Shown here: one piece after another, positions 49,683 to 60,350 of the stretch
Position numbering within the stretch: the stretch's first letter is position 1
Layout of the letters: every line of letters begins with the position of its first letter
From: Jaapia argillacea MUCL 33604
Taxonomy: Eukaryota; Basidiomycota; Agaricomycetes; Jaapiales; Jaapiaceae
Reading direction: 5' to 3'
NCBI GenBank assembly: GCA_000697665.1
Contig: KL197728.1
Coordinates: 592,598 to 656,597, forward strand
Length of the DNA: 64,000 nucleotides
Notes under the pieces: generated by a model
Databases searched by the model: none
Seen by the model: the letters and a program-made list of their open reading frames with translations, nothing else
Told to the model about the DNA's origin: nothing
Program-made: the position numbers and the translations under genes

Positions 49683-50557
49683 CATATCCCTCGCCCTTCG
49701 GAAATAGCACTCGATTTGACGTTCATCATGTATTTTTAGGTATACCCTCCCTACACACTTGGGGCAATGTAGCAACCATTTCCTTCCATTGGAACAAGGC
49801 GTTCTGCTATCTATCACGATCTTGCGATTTGATATTAGTCCGCACCTGCAACCTCACTCCTACATCGCCTCCTGGTCGTCGTCAGTGGAAACCACTTTTG
49901 GTATTTTCATCAAAATGTGGTCGGTCTTGGTACCTTTCCGACGGCTTCTTGCGTGAACGTGTCTGACCAGGCCACCAGGCTGAGTATCAGTTTGTGATCT
50001 GACGTTCCGGACCCTTAGAAATGAGTTACTGATCCTCATTTGTGAGTAGTTTCCCAACCTCGACCAGTCATACAGTGGCTATTCAATGATGTCATGCGAA
50101 GGGGCGGAGATCGGGTTAGGGTTTAGATTCGAGCAGACACCCCCGATAAGTAACTTATACTTATTCTGATACGCAGATTCTGTACTAAGTGACTCGCAGA
50201 AATCGAAGTCGGAGACGTGATGCTCCGATGGCTCAGGGCCAAACGCCAGTCCTCGTTGTGTTTTTGTACGGTAATGCTGGGTCGAATCTCCTCACTTGGC
50301 GTCACTGGGCGGTGCGAAGAGCCTCTCTCCTGAGGCAGACCAGTATTCACCGCCGCTATGTTGCTGAACCTCAGGAGGAATCGTTCGCCGGAGGAGTCCT
50401 TATAAGCTGAAGCTTTTCTAGCTGATGCAGCACATCGCAATCCCCGAGTATCAAGGTGAGTCGGCAGTTTGGTTGGCACTGGTTCCTAGGTGCTTGGACG
50501 CTAACAAAAAGTTGACAGCGATTTGGGTAGTTAACTAGATCCGTATCCCGAACAGCA
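49683..50557. other. Intergenic downstream of STE3
   Basis: Frames of 65-118 codons overlap on both strands without domain or coherent splicing. No CaaX-ending short frame was found on the plus strand by eye, and the minus strand was only partly scanned. Confidence 0.4.
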
Positions 50558-51026
50558 ATGAACACTGAGGAAGCGCAACCGTGAGTGATCTCAGAATCTC
50601 ATGACTGGTTCGACTCTCCTTGACTTTGGCTATATTGGGGGCAGAATGGCCTCGACGCACGACACACCTTTCAATTTCCAGTTTATCGATCTTAGTCAAT
50701 TTGCGCACAGGGTTGCCGCCAGTCTCGTGGTCGGTCCGCCCAGCGCAAACGGTAATTTGGAAATCACAACTACAGACGACCACCGCGGTATGGGCTGGGT
50801 TGACTTTCCCACCGCCGTCCTCCCCATCCCTGGAGGAACTTTATACTACAACTCTTGGCTGGAACTTGACTCGGTGACCTGCACGATTATCGTTGATGTG
50901 CAAGGAACTGCCTTCAGCATTGTTTTTTACCTGGGGACAATGAACTCTCCAGTAGCCGTCTTCGCTGCTGCTTGCTCCGACGCTGGGCCACAGGCTCAGC
51001 CCTGGGGGTCATTTGTTTGGGGCTGA
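50558..51026 (+). CDS. Hypothetical protein, 134 aa, beta-rich
   Basis: Two exons (50558-50580 and 50645-51026, CC|gtgagt...ggcag|A) give MNTEEAQPMASTHDTPFNFQ and onward. No signal peptide. Alternating hydrophobic stretches (NLEITTTDDHRGMGWVDF, CTIIVDVQGTAFSIVFYLG) suggest a small beta-sandwich, but I recognise no family. It ends QAQPWGSFVWG. It converges on the FAD oxidase gene, with 181 bp between the stops. Confidence 0.5.
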
Positions 51027-51207
51027 ACAAGTGGCTTGCATGATGTAACACATAGACAGACCCCCATGCCCTATGTACTAGTATTCGGTGATGTACGAAA
51101 CCCGCAATTGAGCTTTAGATAATCCAGGTAGTCCCTACATATGCATCCGGGTAACTCGCGCCTTCCGAGAGTTGACTGGTCATGCGACAAGCTATCAGCA
51201 TTCTCCC

Positions 51208-53621
51208 CTACTTGAAAATGAGTCTTTCTGTCGTCGGGGTCGCAAAACGGTCCAAAGTGACCTTGACCGTGCTACCTCGCTTCTGCACAATACTCTCAAA
51301 CTCGTCTCGGAACTGTGGGAATGCGTCCTTGTACGCAACCTCCTTGAGATATTCTTCAATTGGCATCTCGTGGACTTTCAATCCGCTCCACTCCTTGGCC
51401 CAATGAGGACGAGTATTGAGCGATTTACCTTCGCCGTCCTTGTAGGATGTCCACTTGTCGACGATCTGTTGCATGAAGGATTTCCAACCTTTCTCCTCCT
51501 TCTCCGATTTCGGTATGGTAGTCAGCACTTCGATCGAGATCGTGCCATTATCATTGCCGTATTGGGGGGCGAGGAGGACATCCGACCCTCCCGTCAATCG
51601 CATCTCCAACGCAACGCGTACAGGCGCATCTGGACGGCTGAAGATCTCACAAATGCCGTCCCACCTGTGTATTATGGAAGGTCAAAATCTTTGAAGTGGG
51701 AGCAAGGCGAGATGAATTCTCACCAAGCCACCTGGATGAGATTATAATCTCGTTCCCCATCCTTTGCTGGAATTGGGATCTCCCATTCAGTGTCCCGGCA
51801 GCGAAAGTTCTCTGGTGGAGTTTATGGGTTGAAGAAGATAGAAGAGGGGAAAGGCGAGACTCACGGATACCACGTCTGAAATGAAGCGCTTCGCTTACGT
51901 AGGTCTTGATGGGGTTTTTCACCGTCCTTTTCGGAAGAGAACACATTGCCCCCAAGCTAAATACCCATACTTGCCCCCAAGGCCAAAGCTTCTTGAAAGC
52001 AGAGGAGTTAAAGAGAGTGTCTGCCCACGAGGACGATTTCTACGTGATGGATGAGGTGACTTGACAGGCGAACCAGATGGGGTTAGATACCTCTTGACCC
52101 TTTTTACCAAACCAACCATCTCCAGGATACGCCTGCAATCCCATATCTTGTTGAGAAGATATGCCTCGTTCTGTGTTGATTTTACTGAGACTAACGAATT
52201 TGAGTGAAACAATCAAAGAACGCACTCTTCCAACTGTTCACCCAACATAGGGTCGAGCCGGGGAACCAAAACCATTCCAAATAATAATCCTCCTTGCATC
52301 GCTTGATGAATTTTAAACGTGCCTCCTCGAGTTTGGGTTGATCGATATTTGGCCAGCGAGACTTGATCAAGGCATCTACCTCAGGACGAGGATTCTTTGG
52401 CGGTGGGATGGCGAACAATAGATCTAGGTGGACGGGAACCATCTCCGCGATACCCATCTGGTCGAGTTGGAGAGTAATCGAAACGACCACGCCGAGCAAC
52501 CCAAAGCATCCACTCGCTGCCCGAAGCTCTTTTGGATCGTTGACCGTCTGAAGTACCCCGTGACAATCGACATAGCAGATTTCGACGACCAAGTCGGAGA
52601 GAGTAGTAGTCGAAAACCCGGATCCATGGCTCATCGTAGCGTTTGAACCACCAAAAGTGATTTCCACCATGATGACGTTCAAAGGGATACACCAGGTCTT
52701 ACGTTTATAACACCAGGCACGGAATTGTTCGTTTGTCGTCCCCGCCATGACCTTGCAGAACGTGTGGCCCTCCGGAGGTTCGCGGCCCGCAACGGAAGTG
52801 ACGAGCTCGATGTCTGAAAGTTCGGTTCTCCAGTCGTTCGGAGGGTCCTTGTACGGGAGTTGTGTGAGAGTTGAGTACGGGAGGAACATCATGATAACGT
52901 CGCCATCGGTTCCATACAAATCACTTCAGGAGATCTTAACATTAGCGAAGCCGCGAACACAAATCGAGAAAATTTACCTCCACGTATGGCGGAAACCTGC
53001 CACACGAACTTTCTTGCCATTGTCTTCAGCCCATTTCACCACCTTACAAACCCCTTCAACACTTCTCACGATAAGAGTTTGGCTTGGCTTGAACTCTACG
53101 GTCAGTCCCCAGTTGCGGAATGTCGAAGGTCCGCTGAACACCATCTCTTCAACTGCAGATTCCCCAGTTTTGAGAGGGGGAACATCAATTTGATTCCACT
53201 TGAAAGACCAGGGGACTGCAGCAACCTCGTGAATGTAGTGAGGTCCATTCGACTCGAGCCCAATCGCATTGATCTCCGCAATAGCCTCGTTGAGAGCAAG
53301 CATATCATCGATTTCGGGATTTTCTACGTTCTCCATGAGAGCAAGTACTGGTCTCAACTCGTCGAACTCGGGAGATTCTTGAATCGCGGCGATAAGCTCG
53401 GCCTGGATTTGGTCGAGCTATAGAAGGGTACTGAGCTCCAATGCTCTGGTCGACACCAGCAAACAGCTTACGTTGACAAACTCTTGTATCGCTTCTGCCT
53501 CTGCCATGGGAGGCGTGTTGGGTGTTTCCTAAGACGCCCAAGTCGACGTGATCAGATAAGATGAATAATGCACCACTCCAAAGAAGATACGCACCTCCGA
53601 CTCTATCTGTGTCGCAACCAT
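51208..53621 (-). CDS. FAD-linked oxidase, ALO/sugar-lactone-oxidase type
   Basis: PCMH-type flavoprotein; members oxidise aldonolactones or related polyols using oxygen. The start at 53621 (MVATQIESE) joins ETPNTPPMAEAEAIQEFVN and a leader rich in acidic helices. The FAD region reads TLIVRSVEGVCKVVKWAEDN, KKVRVAGFRHTWSDLYGTDG, and later GGSNATMSHGSGFSTTTLSD and ASGCFGLLGVVVSITLQLDQ. The C-terminal ALO-like part has RVALEMRLTGGSDVLLAPQY and LNTRPHWAKEWSGLKVHEMP. Multiple short introns lie between. The usual GSGHS-type FAD loop is GFRHTWS here, so covalent flavin attachment is not assured. Substrate unknown. Confidence 0.75.
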
Positions 53622-54518
53622 GATTCTAGAGGTCGTTCGAGATGAATCCACTGGGAACTACTAGGTGTGCCTTATAAAGGAGTGGAGGTACTGCACGTGG
53701 TCAAGGATCGGAGGTCAGGTCGCTCCAAATCCCGACAAAACGCACATATGAATCCAGAACGTGGGCTTACTGTGAGGCACGCAAACCCGATTGCCCTGGC
53801 GGGGACAATAAGCATGTCGTGAAATGGCACTTAACCATCAGATACGAGCAAATCAGGCACAGTTATGGTTCCTGAATCGCATACGCAGATCCGAAGTGCT
53901 CTTTGCGAAAAGAACCTCAACCGTTGAGCACCAATGGTGTCTAAAGCTCTATAACCTTTGAGATGCGATCCTTCTTGCCCTTCGAACTGAAGGACGACAA
54001 ACACCCAAAGTGGTGCCGACCATCCAGGAACCAGGGACCAGGCATGTGATACCTGTGAGAGTTGTTCGCACAGAACGGCAGAAGCGAGTTTGGGACGCTA
54101 GAAGACCGTTATCGATGGGTGTAAGTCCGGAAGTATCGTCAGGCAACAACGCGGAGGTTTGGAACGACCGAGTCGACGAGGTTGCTTGAAATCCAGGAAC
54201 ACATGACTGTGATGTAACAAAATCAGGCATAGAACTTTTGTGAGTAAGGCACGGAAGGCGGCGTTCGAACCTGTTCGAGCAAGAGTGCCATGTCAAGCAC
54301 TAAGCATTCAAACACCTCCATTCCACTAGTCGATCGGAGCGTATATTGGCTACACACACAAGCAACATATCAGAGACGCATTGTTGGTCTAGCAAAACGA
54401 GGAGAACACGTACAGCAGATCACAGACCCATAAATGAACTTTTAATAGGCGTAATTGGGTAAGATAGCCGATACAATGGGAGGGATGATGCGTACCAAAT
54501 GCAATGACAGAGAACTTG
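53622..54518. other. Intergenic, no supported gene
   Basis: Holds the FAD oxidase promoter and the 3' flank of the first membrane-protein paralogue. The minus-strand frame 53949-54296 (115 codons) shows no domain. Confidence 0.4.
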
Positions 54519-55179
54519 CTACCAAAAGAGAGATGCGGCGATGGGAAACGAGACCAGGATCGTCAGCGCCGCGCTGATCACGAAACCACCGCAAGCTCCG
54601 GCCTTCGCCGCATGAGCTGAATCAAGCAATACGACTGAGCCCGAATCAGCGAGAATGCGGACACCAACAACGGCTACGATGGCGCCTTAGGCTGTGCCTC
54701 GTGCTAGTCTGCTTCTCTCGCTGCTTCTTCTTTGCTTGTGTCCTCTCCTTTTGCTGATCTCGTGAACCATACATAAGAAAGCGGTAAAGGAGCTCGAGGA
54801 GGATGACAGGAACTCCAAACACTGTGCCTCCTACGGCCCCTGCTTTCGCGGACGAACCCAAGGGAGCCGAGTATCCAGGTTGTGCCCTTCGAAGGATTGC
54901 GTGTCCTAACAGGACTGAAATCGTGTCGATGAGGACTGTCATGCCCATGTAGGCGAGAACACGGCCTCCCTGCATCCAAAAGAACTGTGAGGTGATAGAT
55001 ATCCGGATGACGGCTTCATTGATAGAGTAAAGAACACCTTTGGAGTCGGTGTCGTGAGCTACGGGATTGGGTGTCAACCGATGGTGGTGGTCGGCGAATG
55101 CAGGGATGGTGTCGACGGAAAGACAACGAGTGAACGAGCGGGTGGCCGTCACTGGAAGTGGAAGAGTAGGCTCCGGCAT
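54519..55179 (-). CDS. Tandem membrane-protein paralogue, copy 1, 192 aa
   Basis: Unrecognised family. Two exons (55179-54768 and 54685-54519; G|gttcac...ctaag|GC) restore a single frame ending ILVSFPIAASLFW. Likely membrane segments: GRVLAYMGMTVLIDTISVLL with GHAIL, AGAVGGTVFGVPVILLELLY, GAIVAVVGVRI, and AKAGACGGFVISAALTILVS. It matches copies 2 and 3 at GHAIL, the Gly/Ala segment, and SAHAAKAGACGG (against PLHAAGAGALGA). Unspliced, the frame runs into a basic KKKQREKQTSTRH tail, so the intron is a choice, supported by homology and phase. It is the most diverged copy. N-terminus (MPEPTLPLPVTATRSFTRCL) is cytosolic-looking. Confidence 0.6.
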
Positions 55180-55925
55180 GGTGCGACACTATCGGGGACT
55201 CGCCTTCACATCGAGGATGGATTTTCGATTCGGTACTTCGATATGTAACAATCTGGATGGCCCGTATGACATGATATCGACGTCACATCTCACCCATGAG
55301 AAGGATTTCATCGCGAGACGCGAGAAAGCATGGATTCCCGAAGCGACCCTCGGAGAGAAGGTAGTCAGGTGGCATTGGCCAACATGCAAAGAACTAGAAA
55401 CGTCACGGCGCAGGATTCCTGGCATAGTATGACATTAGTTGTTTGTGGGTGCAAAAATAGCCAAAACTGACCTCAACTAGCGTCGAAGGGCACTCGGTGA
55501 CACAGCTGAGGCTTGCACAGAGAACATATTGTGTTTGGTGGCTCCAGGAGAATTCGAAAGGTCGTGAGATCCGTGGCTTCCATCGGTCACGCTTCAACGT
55601 CACGGGTTACATATCACATCTCCATGGATTGGTAGACTTGGAACGGCGTCTCTTATACGAAAGTTGATAGCAAGCAATCCTTTCATATAGAATGGATTGC
55701 ATGGATTATAGGATGTCAAGCATGCCATGGTTCGTGTCGAGGAATTCTGGGTGGACAATGCAAATTTGTCATGTAGTGTTATCAAGACGACGTCTACCAT
55801 CGAGCTCAAGTTACTTTAATTACAGATGGTAGTGTCAAAAAGTATATCAAAATGCTTGGAGAAAATGATGGGAGGTATATGTACACGAGGGAAGAAGGGG
55901 AAATCAGGAGCACAACCGACTAGGT

Positions 55926-56429
55926 CTATTGGCACCACTGGAGGTGATAGCAGAGCGTCACAAACGCGCACACACACAACACGACCACTACGACTGGGCC
56001 GATCACAACCGCGCCAAGAGCGCCAGCACCGGCTGCGTGAAGGGGACTCAAGGCATTGATAACATGAGAACTCTTGAATAAGCTGGCCCCTATCGCACCA
56101 GTAATGGCGCCGTTGACAGTCGCCTCGCAAACGAACCATAAATACCGGCTGAAGAGCGCTTTCAGCGTGAAATTATGTGATTGCGGTCTGAGGACTTCCA
56201 GGACCCGGTCCAACAGAAAAAACGGCATGCTCCACACCAGTGCACCGAGCACTCCAACATTCACAGAGGAGTAGAGGGTCGAATCGTAACCCTCGTGTGA
56301 AGTGGCCCAAAGAATTGCATGACCTACGAAGATGTAGGCCACGCTTGGGAAGGTGAGAAACGCAAACCGAAGCATGTTGACAAAAAATCGGCAATGGCAT
56401 GGTGGCGCAGGGAACGGGTCTCTGTCCAT
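55926..56429 (-). CDS. Tandem membrane-protein paralogue, copy 2, 167 aa
   Basis: Single exon. Four hydrophobic segments: MLRFAFLTFPSVAYIFVGHA, VGVLGALVWSMPFFLLD, CEATVNGAITGAIGASL, and AGAGALGAVVIGPVVVVVLC followed by VCAFVTLC. The loop TSHEGYDSTLYSSV is almost identical to TSHKGYDSTLYSSV in copy 3, as is the NALSPLHAAGAGALG region (NALDPLHAARAGALG). The N-terminal cytosolic part is much shorter than in copy 3 although the start codons sit at equivalent DNA positions. I recognise no family. Small-residue motifs in the last two segments suggest tight helix packing or assembly (inference). Confidence 0.7.
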   Translation of the reverse strand: MDRDPFPAPPCHCRFFVNMLRFAFLTFPSVAYIFVGHAILWATSHEGYDSTLYSSVNVGVLGALVWSMPFFLLDRVLEVLRPQSHNFTLKALFSRYLWFVCEATVNGAITGAIGASLFKSSHVINALSPLHAAGAGALGAVVIGPVVVVVLCVCAFVTLCYHLQWCQ

Positions 56430-56562
56430 CGTGTGGCGAACGATGAGCGAAAGCTTCGGTCAAGGTTACGATCCCAGTAGTTGTGAGATTTGTTACTGGT
56501 GGTTTGAGACAGCAAGAATTGGGAGGATGGCAAGGCGAGCGGAGGAGAGGGTGGCAGAGAGG

Positions 56563-56600
56563 GTGATGAATCACAGTAGCATTTCGGCAGCCCTCTTATA
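56563..56600 (-). promoter_or_regulatory. Conserved promoter elements of copy 2
   Basis: A GTGATGAATCAC inverted repeat (56563-56574), 134 nt upstream of the start, and a TATAAG box (56595-56600 on the minus strand), 166 nt upstream. Both are found at exactly the same distances from the start of copy 3. Confidence 0.55.
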
Positions 56601-57794
56601 CTCTGGTGATGTGGCGACTTTAGTCCTGAGTGTCGCTGAGTGGGGCCAAATCGAACAATGCAATCAACTCCTACTTAGCTAGGACTAACAAGCTGCAGTG
56701 GGAGCCTCGTGCCACTTGGCCGTCGTCATGGACACGGCAGAGTTGTTGGACCATGTCGATTGTGAAGAGGGTAGTTTAGGCAAGACTAGAGGGTCACGAG
56801 GACGTAGATCCTCACTGACATGGCAGCCAGCTTGGTGAAATGCTGACATATTTGGTTCCGTTGTCGAGCCTATGCTGATTGTCAGCCAGAACCCAGGACG
56901 ATAAGTGCGGCACCGAACAAGAGAGATACGAGAGTCAAAGTTAGCAGAGCAGTGACTGTGACTGGTTGCGCCAGGTACGCATCTCTGATGGTCGTCCCCA
57001 CGTGGCGCGCCCGTCGAAATTGATTCTCGTCACCTTTTGCCCCTCCTTTGATAGTTGTGAACCATGAACCTATCTGGAGACTCCTTATAAGATATGGTAC
57101 GATGAACCTATCCCAAGATATTCAAGCCTACTCGATGGCACTGAGGTCGGCAGCCTTGAGGAACTTCACACTTCCTCCACGCCACGGGACTGTTGTGGCA
57201 TATCCCTTTGTTTCGAACTTCGAGTCTCTTCTTCTCGTAACATGGCCAATCGCCTGCACGTCAGAGGGTGCCTCTGACCAGCTCGAGGGTACCTCTGCTC
57301 CGCTTAACCCATTTGAACGTATCCATCCGCCCGCTTTTTCACGCGACCACGGACCAAGCTAAGAGGCGCACACCCGAAGCACCAGGAAGGTGAAAGACAC
57401 CGCTGCAGGACTCCTGGCGTAGTATGACATCAATTGTTCGTGGATGCAGAAATTGCGTCGAAAGTGACGCTCAACGCAGAGGAACAACTCTGCTTTGTGG
57501 TTCCGATTGAAGAGGTCGTGCCACACTTCTCCCCTCGCCTCTCACCATCCTTTCATTCACTTTTATCCTTCATGGATGATAACGATTGTATGTCAGAAAT
57601 TTTATGGTCTCTGTACGAAGAATCATGGGTAGACAAATTCACTAAGCAATGCCATCAAGACGGCAGCGTCTGCCCTCGGGAACTCGACTTAGACATGGCA
57701 GCGGTAAAAATATGTGTATCAAAATGCTTGGAGAGATAATGATGGGAAGTACATAGGGGAAGAGAGGGAAAATGAGGAGTACAACGGTCCAGGT

Positions 57795-58436
57795 CTACCG
57801 CCGGACGAAATAGCAGAAAATCACACACACGCACACGGATACCAGGACCGCTTCGACTGAACCGACCACAACCCCGCCAAGAGCGCCAGCCCTGGCGGCG
57901 TGAAGAGGATCCAAGGCGTTGTGAACATGATGCCTCTTAACTAAGCCAGCCCCCATAGCACTAATAAAGACGCCTCTGAGAGTCGCGTCACAAACATACC
58001 AAAGACACCACTTGAATGACAACCCATCCCCCCTCCTCCAAGGTGGTAGCGGCTTGAGCTTGAGGGCTCTCGAGACCCAATCGAACAGAAGAGACGGAAT
58101 GATCCATACCGACACTCCGAGGGCTCCAACTTTCACAGATGAGTAGAGGGTCGAATCATAACCCTTGTGTGAAGTGATTCGAAGAATAGCATGTCCTACT
58201 ACGATGTAGACCACGCTTTCGAGGGTGATGAGCGCCATCTGGAGAATCTTGACAAAAATTCCACGGGTGCATGATGCGCATGACGCCTCAGTGGTCGATG
58301 TAGCGTCGACGTCTGTCCCTGTGTGCGTCCGTCTTGAGGGATGTGGATAATAATGGTGTGGGATGCCGATGGGGACATCCGTTCCTGATTGTGGGTCTGC
58401 CATCTGTACTGGCGGAGGGAGGGTGGCTCCGGACAT
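57795..58436 (-). CDS. Tandem membrane-protein paralogue, copy 3, 213 aa
   Basis: Single exon. A 60-residue polar N-terminus (MSGATLPPPVQMADPQSGTD, His/Tyr-rich HHYYPHPSRR) precedes four hydrophobic segments: ILQMALITLESVVYIVVGHA, VGALGVSVWIIPSLLFDWVS, CDATLRGVFISAMGAGLV, and AGALGGVVVGSVEAVLVSVC with VCVIFCYF. Closely related to copy 2 across the whole membrane region and more distantly to copy 1. No signal peptide and no domain I can name. Confidence 0.7.
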   Translation of the reverse strand: MSGATLPPPVQMADPQSGTDVPIGIPHHYYPHPSRRTHTGTDVDATSTTEASCASCTRGIFVKILQMALITLESVVYIVVGHAILRITSHKGYDSTLYSSVKVGALGVSVWIIPSLLFDWVSRALKLKPLPPWRRGDGLSFKWCLWYVCDATLRGVFISAMGAGLVKRHHVHNALDPLHAARAGALGGVVVGSVEAVLVSVCVCVIFCYFVRR

Positions 58437-58569
58437 TGTGCGGCGAACGATGAGCGAAGGTTTCAGTCAAGGTTACGTTCCCAGTAGTTGTGAAATCTGT
58501 GACTGGTTGCTTGAGATAGCAAGAATTAAGAGGATAGCGACACAAAAGGAGGGGAGGGTGGGAGAGAGA

Positions 58570-58607
58570 GTGATGAATCACAGTGCCATTTCTGTAGTCC
58601 TCTTATA
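58570..58607 (-). promoter_or_regulatory. Conserved promoter elements of copy 3
   Basis: GTGATGAATCAC at 58570-58581 and TATAAG at 58602-58607 (minus strand), at 134 and 166 nt from the start codon as in copy 2. Confidence 0.55.
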
Positions 58608-59340
58608 CTTTGGCGATGTGGCGACTTTGGTGCTGATGGTCGAACCTGTGCTAAGTCGGGCCAAATCGAACAATGCAATCAACTGCCAGGTAGGACTAAC
58701 CAACTGCAGTGGGAGCCTCATGGTACTTGGGCAGTGTACTTATCGCCAATCAAAGAGAGGAACGTGTCGAGATGGCCCCGGCAGAGTACGTGTGAGATCA
58801 CCAATGGGGAGAGACCTGGGGAGGCTTGGACAAGGACTGATTGTAAGAAGTGTAGTTTGGATGAGCGCTCCGATTATGATTGGCACCTTCGCTGACATGG
58901 TAGCTGGCTTGGAAAAATTGTACCGTAGCAAAATACTGCGGACTTGCTGCCATTGTCGAGCCTATGCTGATTGATTGTCAGCCGGAATTCAGGTCAATAA
59001 GAGTGGCGTTGAACAAGAATCGTTGTCGGCAGAGCTTGCTGCTGTGACGGTGACTCGTGACTACGGATCTCTCCGATCCTCGCGTGGCCTGCCCGCGTTT
59101 GCTAACTTACTGTTCCCCTCACCCTTTGCCGCTCCTTTGATAGAGCTTATGAACCATGAACCTGTCTGGAGAGTGTGCTTATAAGATATGGGACCATGAC
59201 CCTCTCTAAGCTTACTCTATGGGCCCCAGTAGCCTTGGGAAACTTCACACTTTCTCCACGCCATTGGACTGGTGCATATCCTTTGTTTCAAACTTGAAGC
59301 CTCTTCTTCTCGTAGCATGGCAAATGTCCTGAGCACCAGA

Positions 59341-60350
59341 GGGTGCCTTCACTCAGTGCGAGGCTACTAAAAACTCCCTTTGAAACATATCAATTCTTCC
59401 GCTCTTTCCACGCGTCCACGGACCTCAAATTGGCTCTGCTTCTGCGAAGTCCATTCCGAGCTACATACCAAATTGCTAGTACTATTCAGTCCCTACTACT
59501 GGATCACCACTCTAACTATGTACTTTGTCAATGACGCCTATGATCACGACGGATCAAGAGTCGCCCACCGACAAAGTCTCTCTCCGATGTCCTTCACTAT
59601 CATGGATCTAATCTTCAATCCTCGTCTCATACTCAACCTTCCTTCTCATTCCAACCTTCTTCAAAACCCTCCGTACAATCGAACGTCACTCGTGGATCAC
59701 CTATGAGCACGCGAGATCATCCGACCTCCGAAAGAGCGAATCAACTCCCTCGCTCGGGAAAACCTATATCTACTCCCAAGTCTTCCTCGCGCCTCAGCGC
59801 TGTGGCTATCTTCCCTTCTTCCCTTCTTCCCTTCCTCACTGCATTCCTTCTGGAGGATCCCAATCTGCGCCTCATGAGAAACCCCACGCGAGCCGGCGGC
59901 ACCACACCCTTCCCACCCACAAATACAACTCAACCCATCTATCCTCGGACCCACTTTCCCCGACGTTTCCCAGACACTTCGCGGTTGTAAGTATCACCCC
60001 CTCATCCAATCAAGGTGTATATCGGACTTGCAACGATCGTCACCATGCGTACTGATCATGATCTGTCGTGTCTGATGCTTCGCGTGTAAGGGATAACTGC
60101 GAGTGTGTGTGATGATTACACGAATATAAACTATTTATGCGATTTGTGAGATTTTGAGCAATACAGAGTCCAAGGGTACCAAGAACTACAAGGGGGTGGG
60201 GGTCACGTACATACAACAAAGTCGCATACAACATTGAATACCTACAATTGATGAGGATTGCACCAACAATGCTAAGGAACCTCGAGAAAATGCGAGTCTA
60301 ATGAAATAATGAATCGTCCTCGGATGCAAAATCATGAACCATGATCCCGA
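59341..60350. other. Intergenic, no supported gene
   Basis: A plus frame at 59703-59990 (95 codons, Pro/Ser/Thr-rich) has no domain and no clear splice partner. Otherwise I see nothing. Confidence 0.35.

Larger units (their letters stand above)
55826..57430. repeat. Segmental duplication unit 2
   Basis: Aligns end to end with about 57,720-59,340: gene, promoter, and about 1 kb of upstream DNA (for example GGCCAAATCGAACAATGCAA at both 56,643 and 58,660, then CTGCAGTGGGAGCCTC, then CGAGCCTATGCTGATTGTCA-like blocks). Its right end (CAGGACTCCTGGCGTAGTAT near 57,402) also matches 55,412 in unit 1. Confidence 0.7.
57720..59340. repeat. Segmental duplication unit 3
   Basis: Partner of the previous unit. 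The left border repeats ATCAAAATGCTTGGAGA, which also occurs near 55,847. Moderate divergence with small indels implies an old duplication. The right part (58.9-59.3 kb) keeps GAACCTGTCTGGAGA and TTATAAGATATGG blocks seen at 57.07-57.1 kb. Confidence 0.65.

Noticed and set aside
46993-50557. Pheromone precursor near STE3
   Set aside because: Stop codons on the plus strand of both flanks were checked for a preceding Cys-a-a-X; none fitted. The minus strand was not fully checked.
54646-54767. Copy 1 of the membrane family as a frameshifted pseudogene with a basic tail
   Set aside because: A phase-correct 82-nt intron recovers the fourth membrane segment shared with copies 2 and 3; the intron still needs transcript support.
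57434-57739. 101-codon plus-strand frame between copies 2 and 3
   Set aside because: The equivalent DNA in unit 1 (near 55,440) does not keep the reading frame, so it is probably non-coding.
58363-58974. 203-codon plus-strand frame opposite copy 3
   Set aside because: It is antisense to a duplicated coding and promoter region and has no counterpart of similar length in unit 2.
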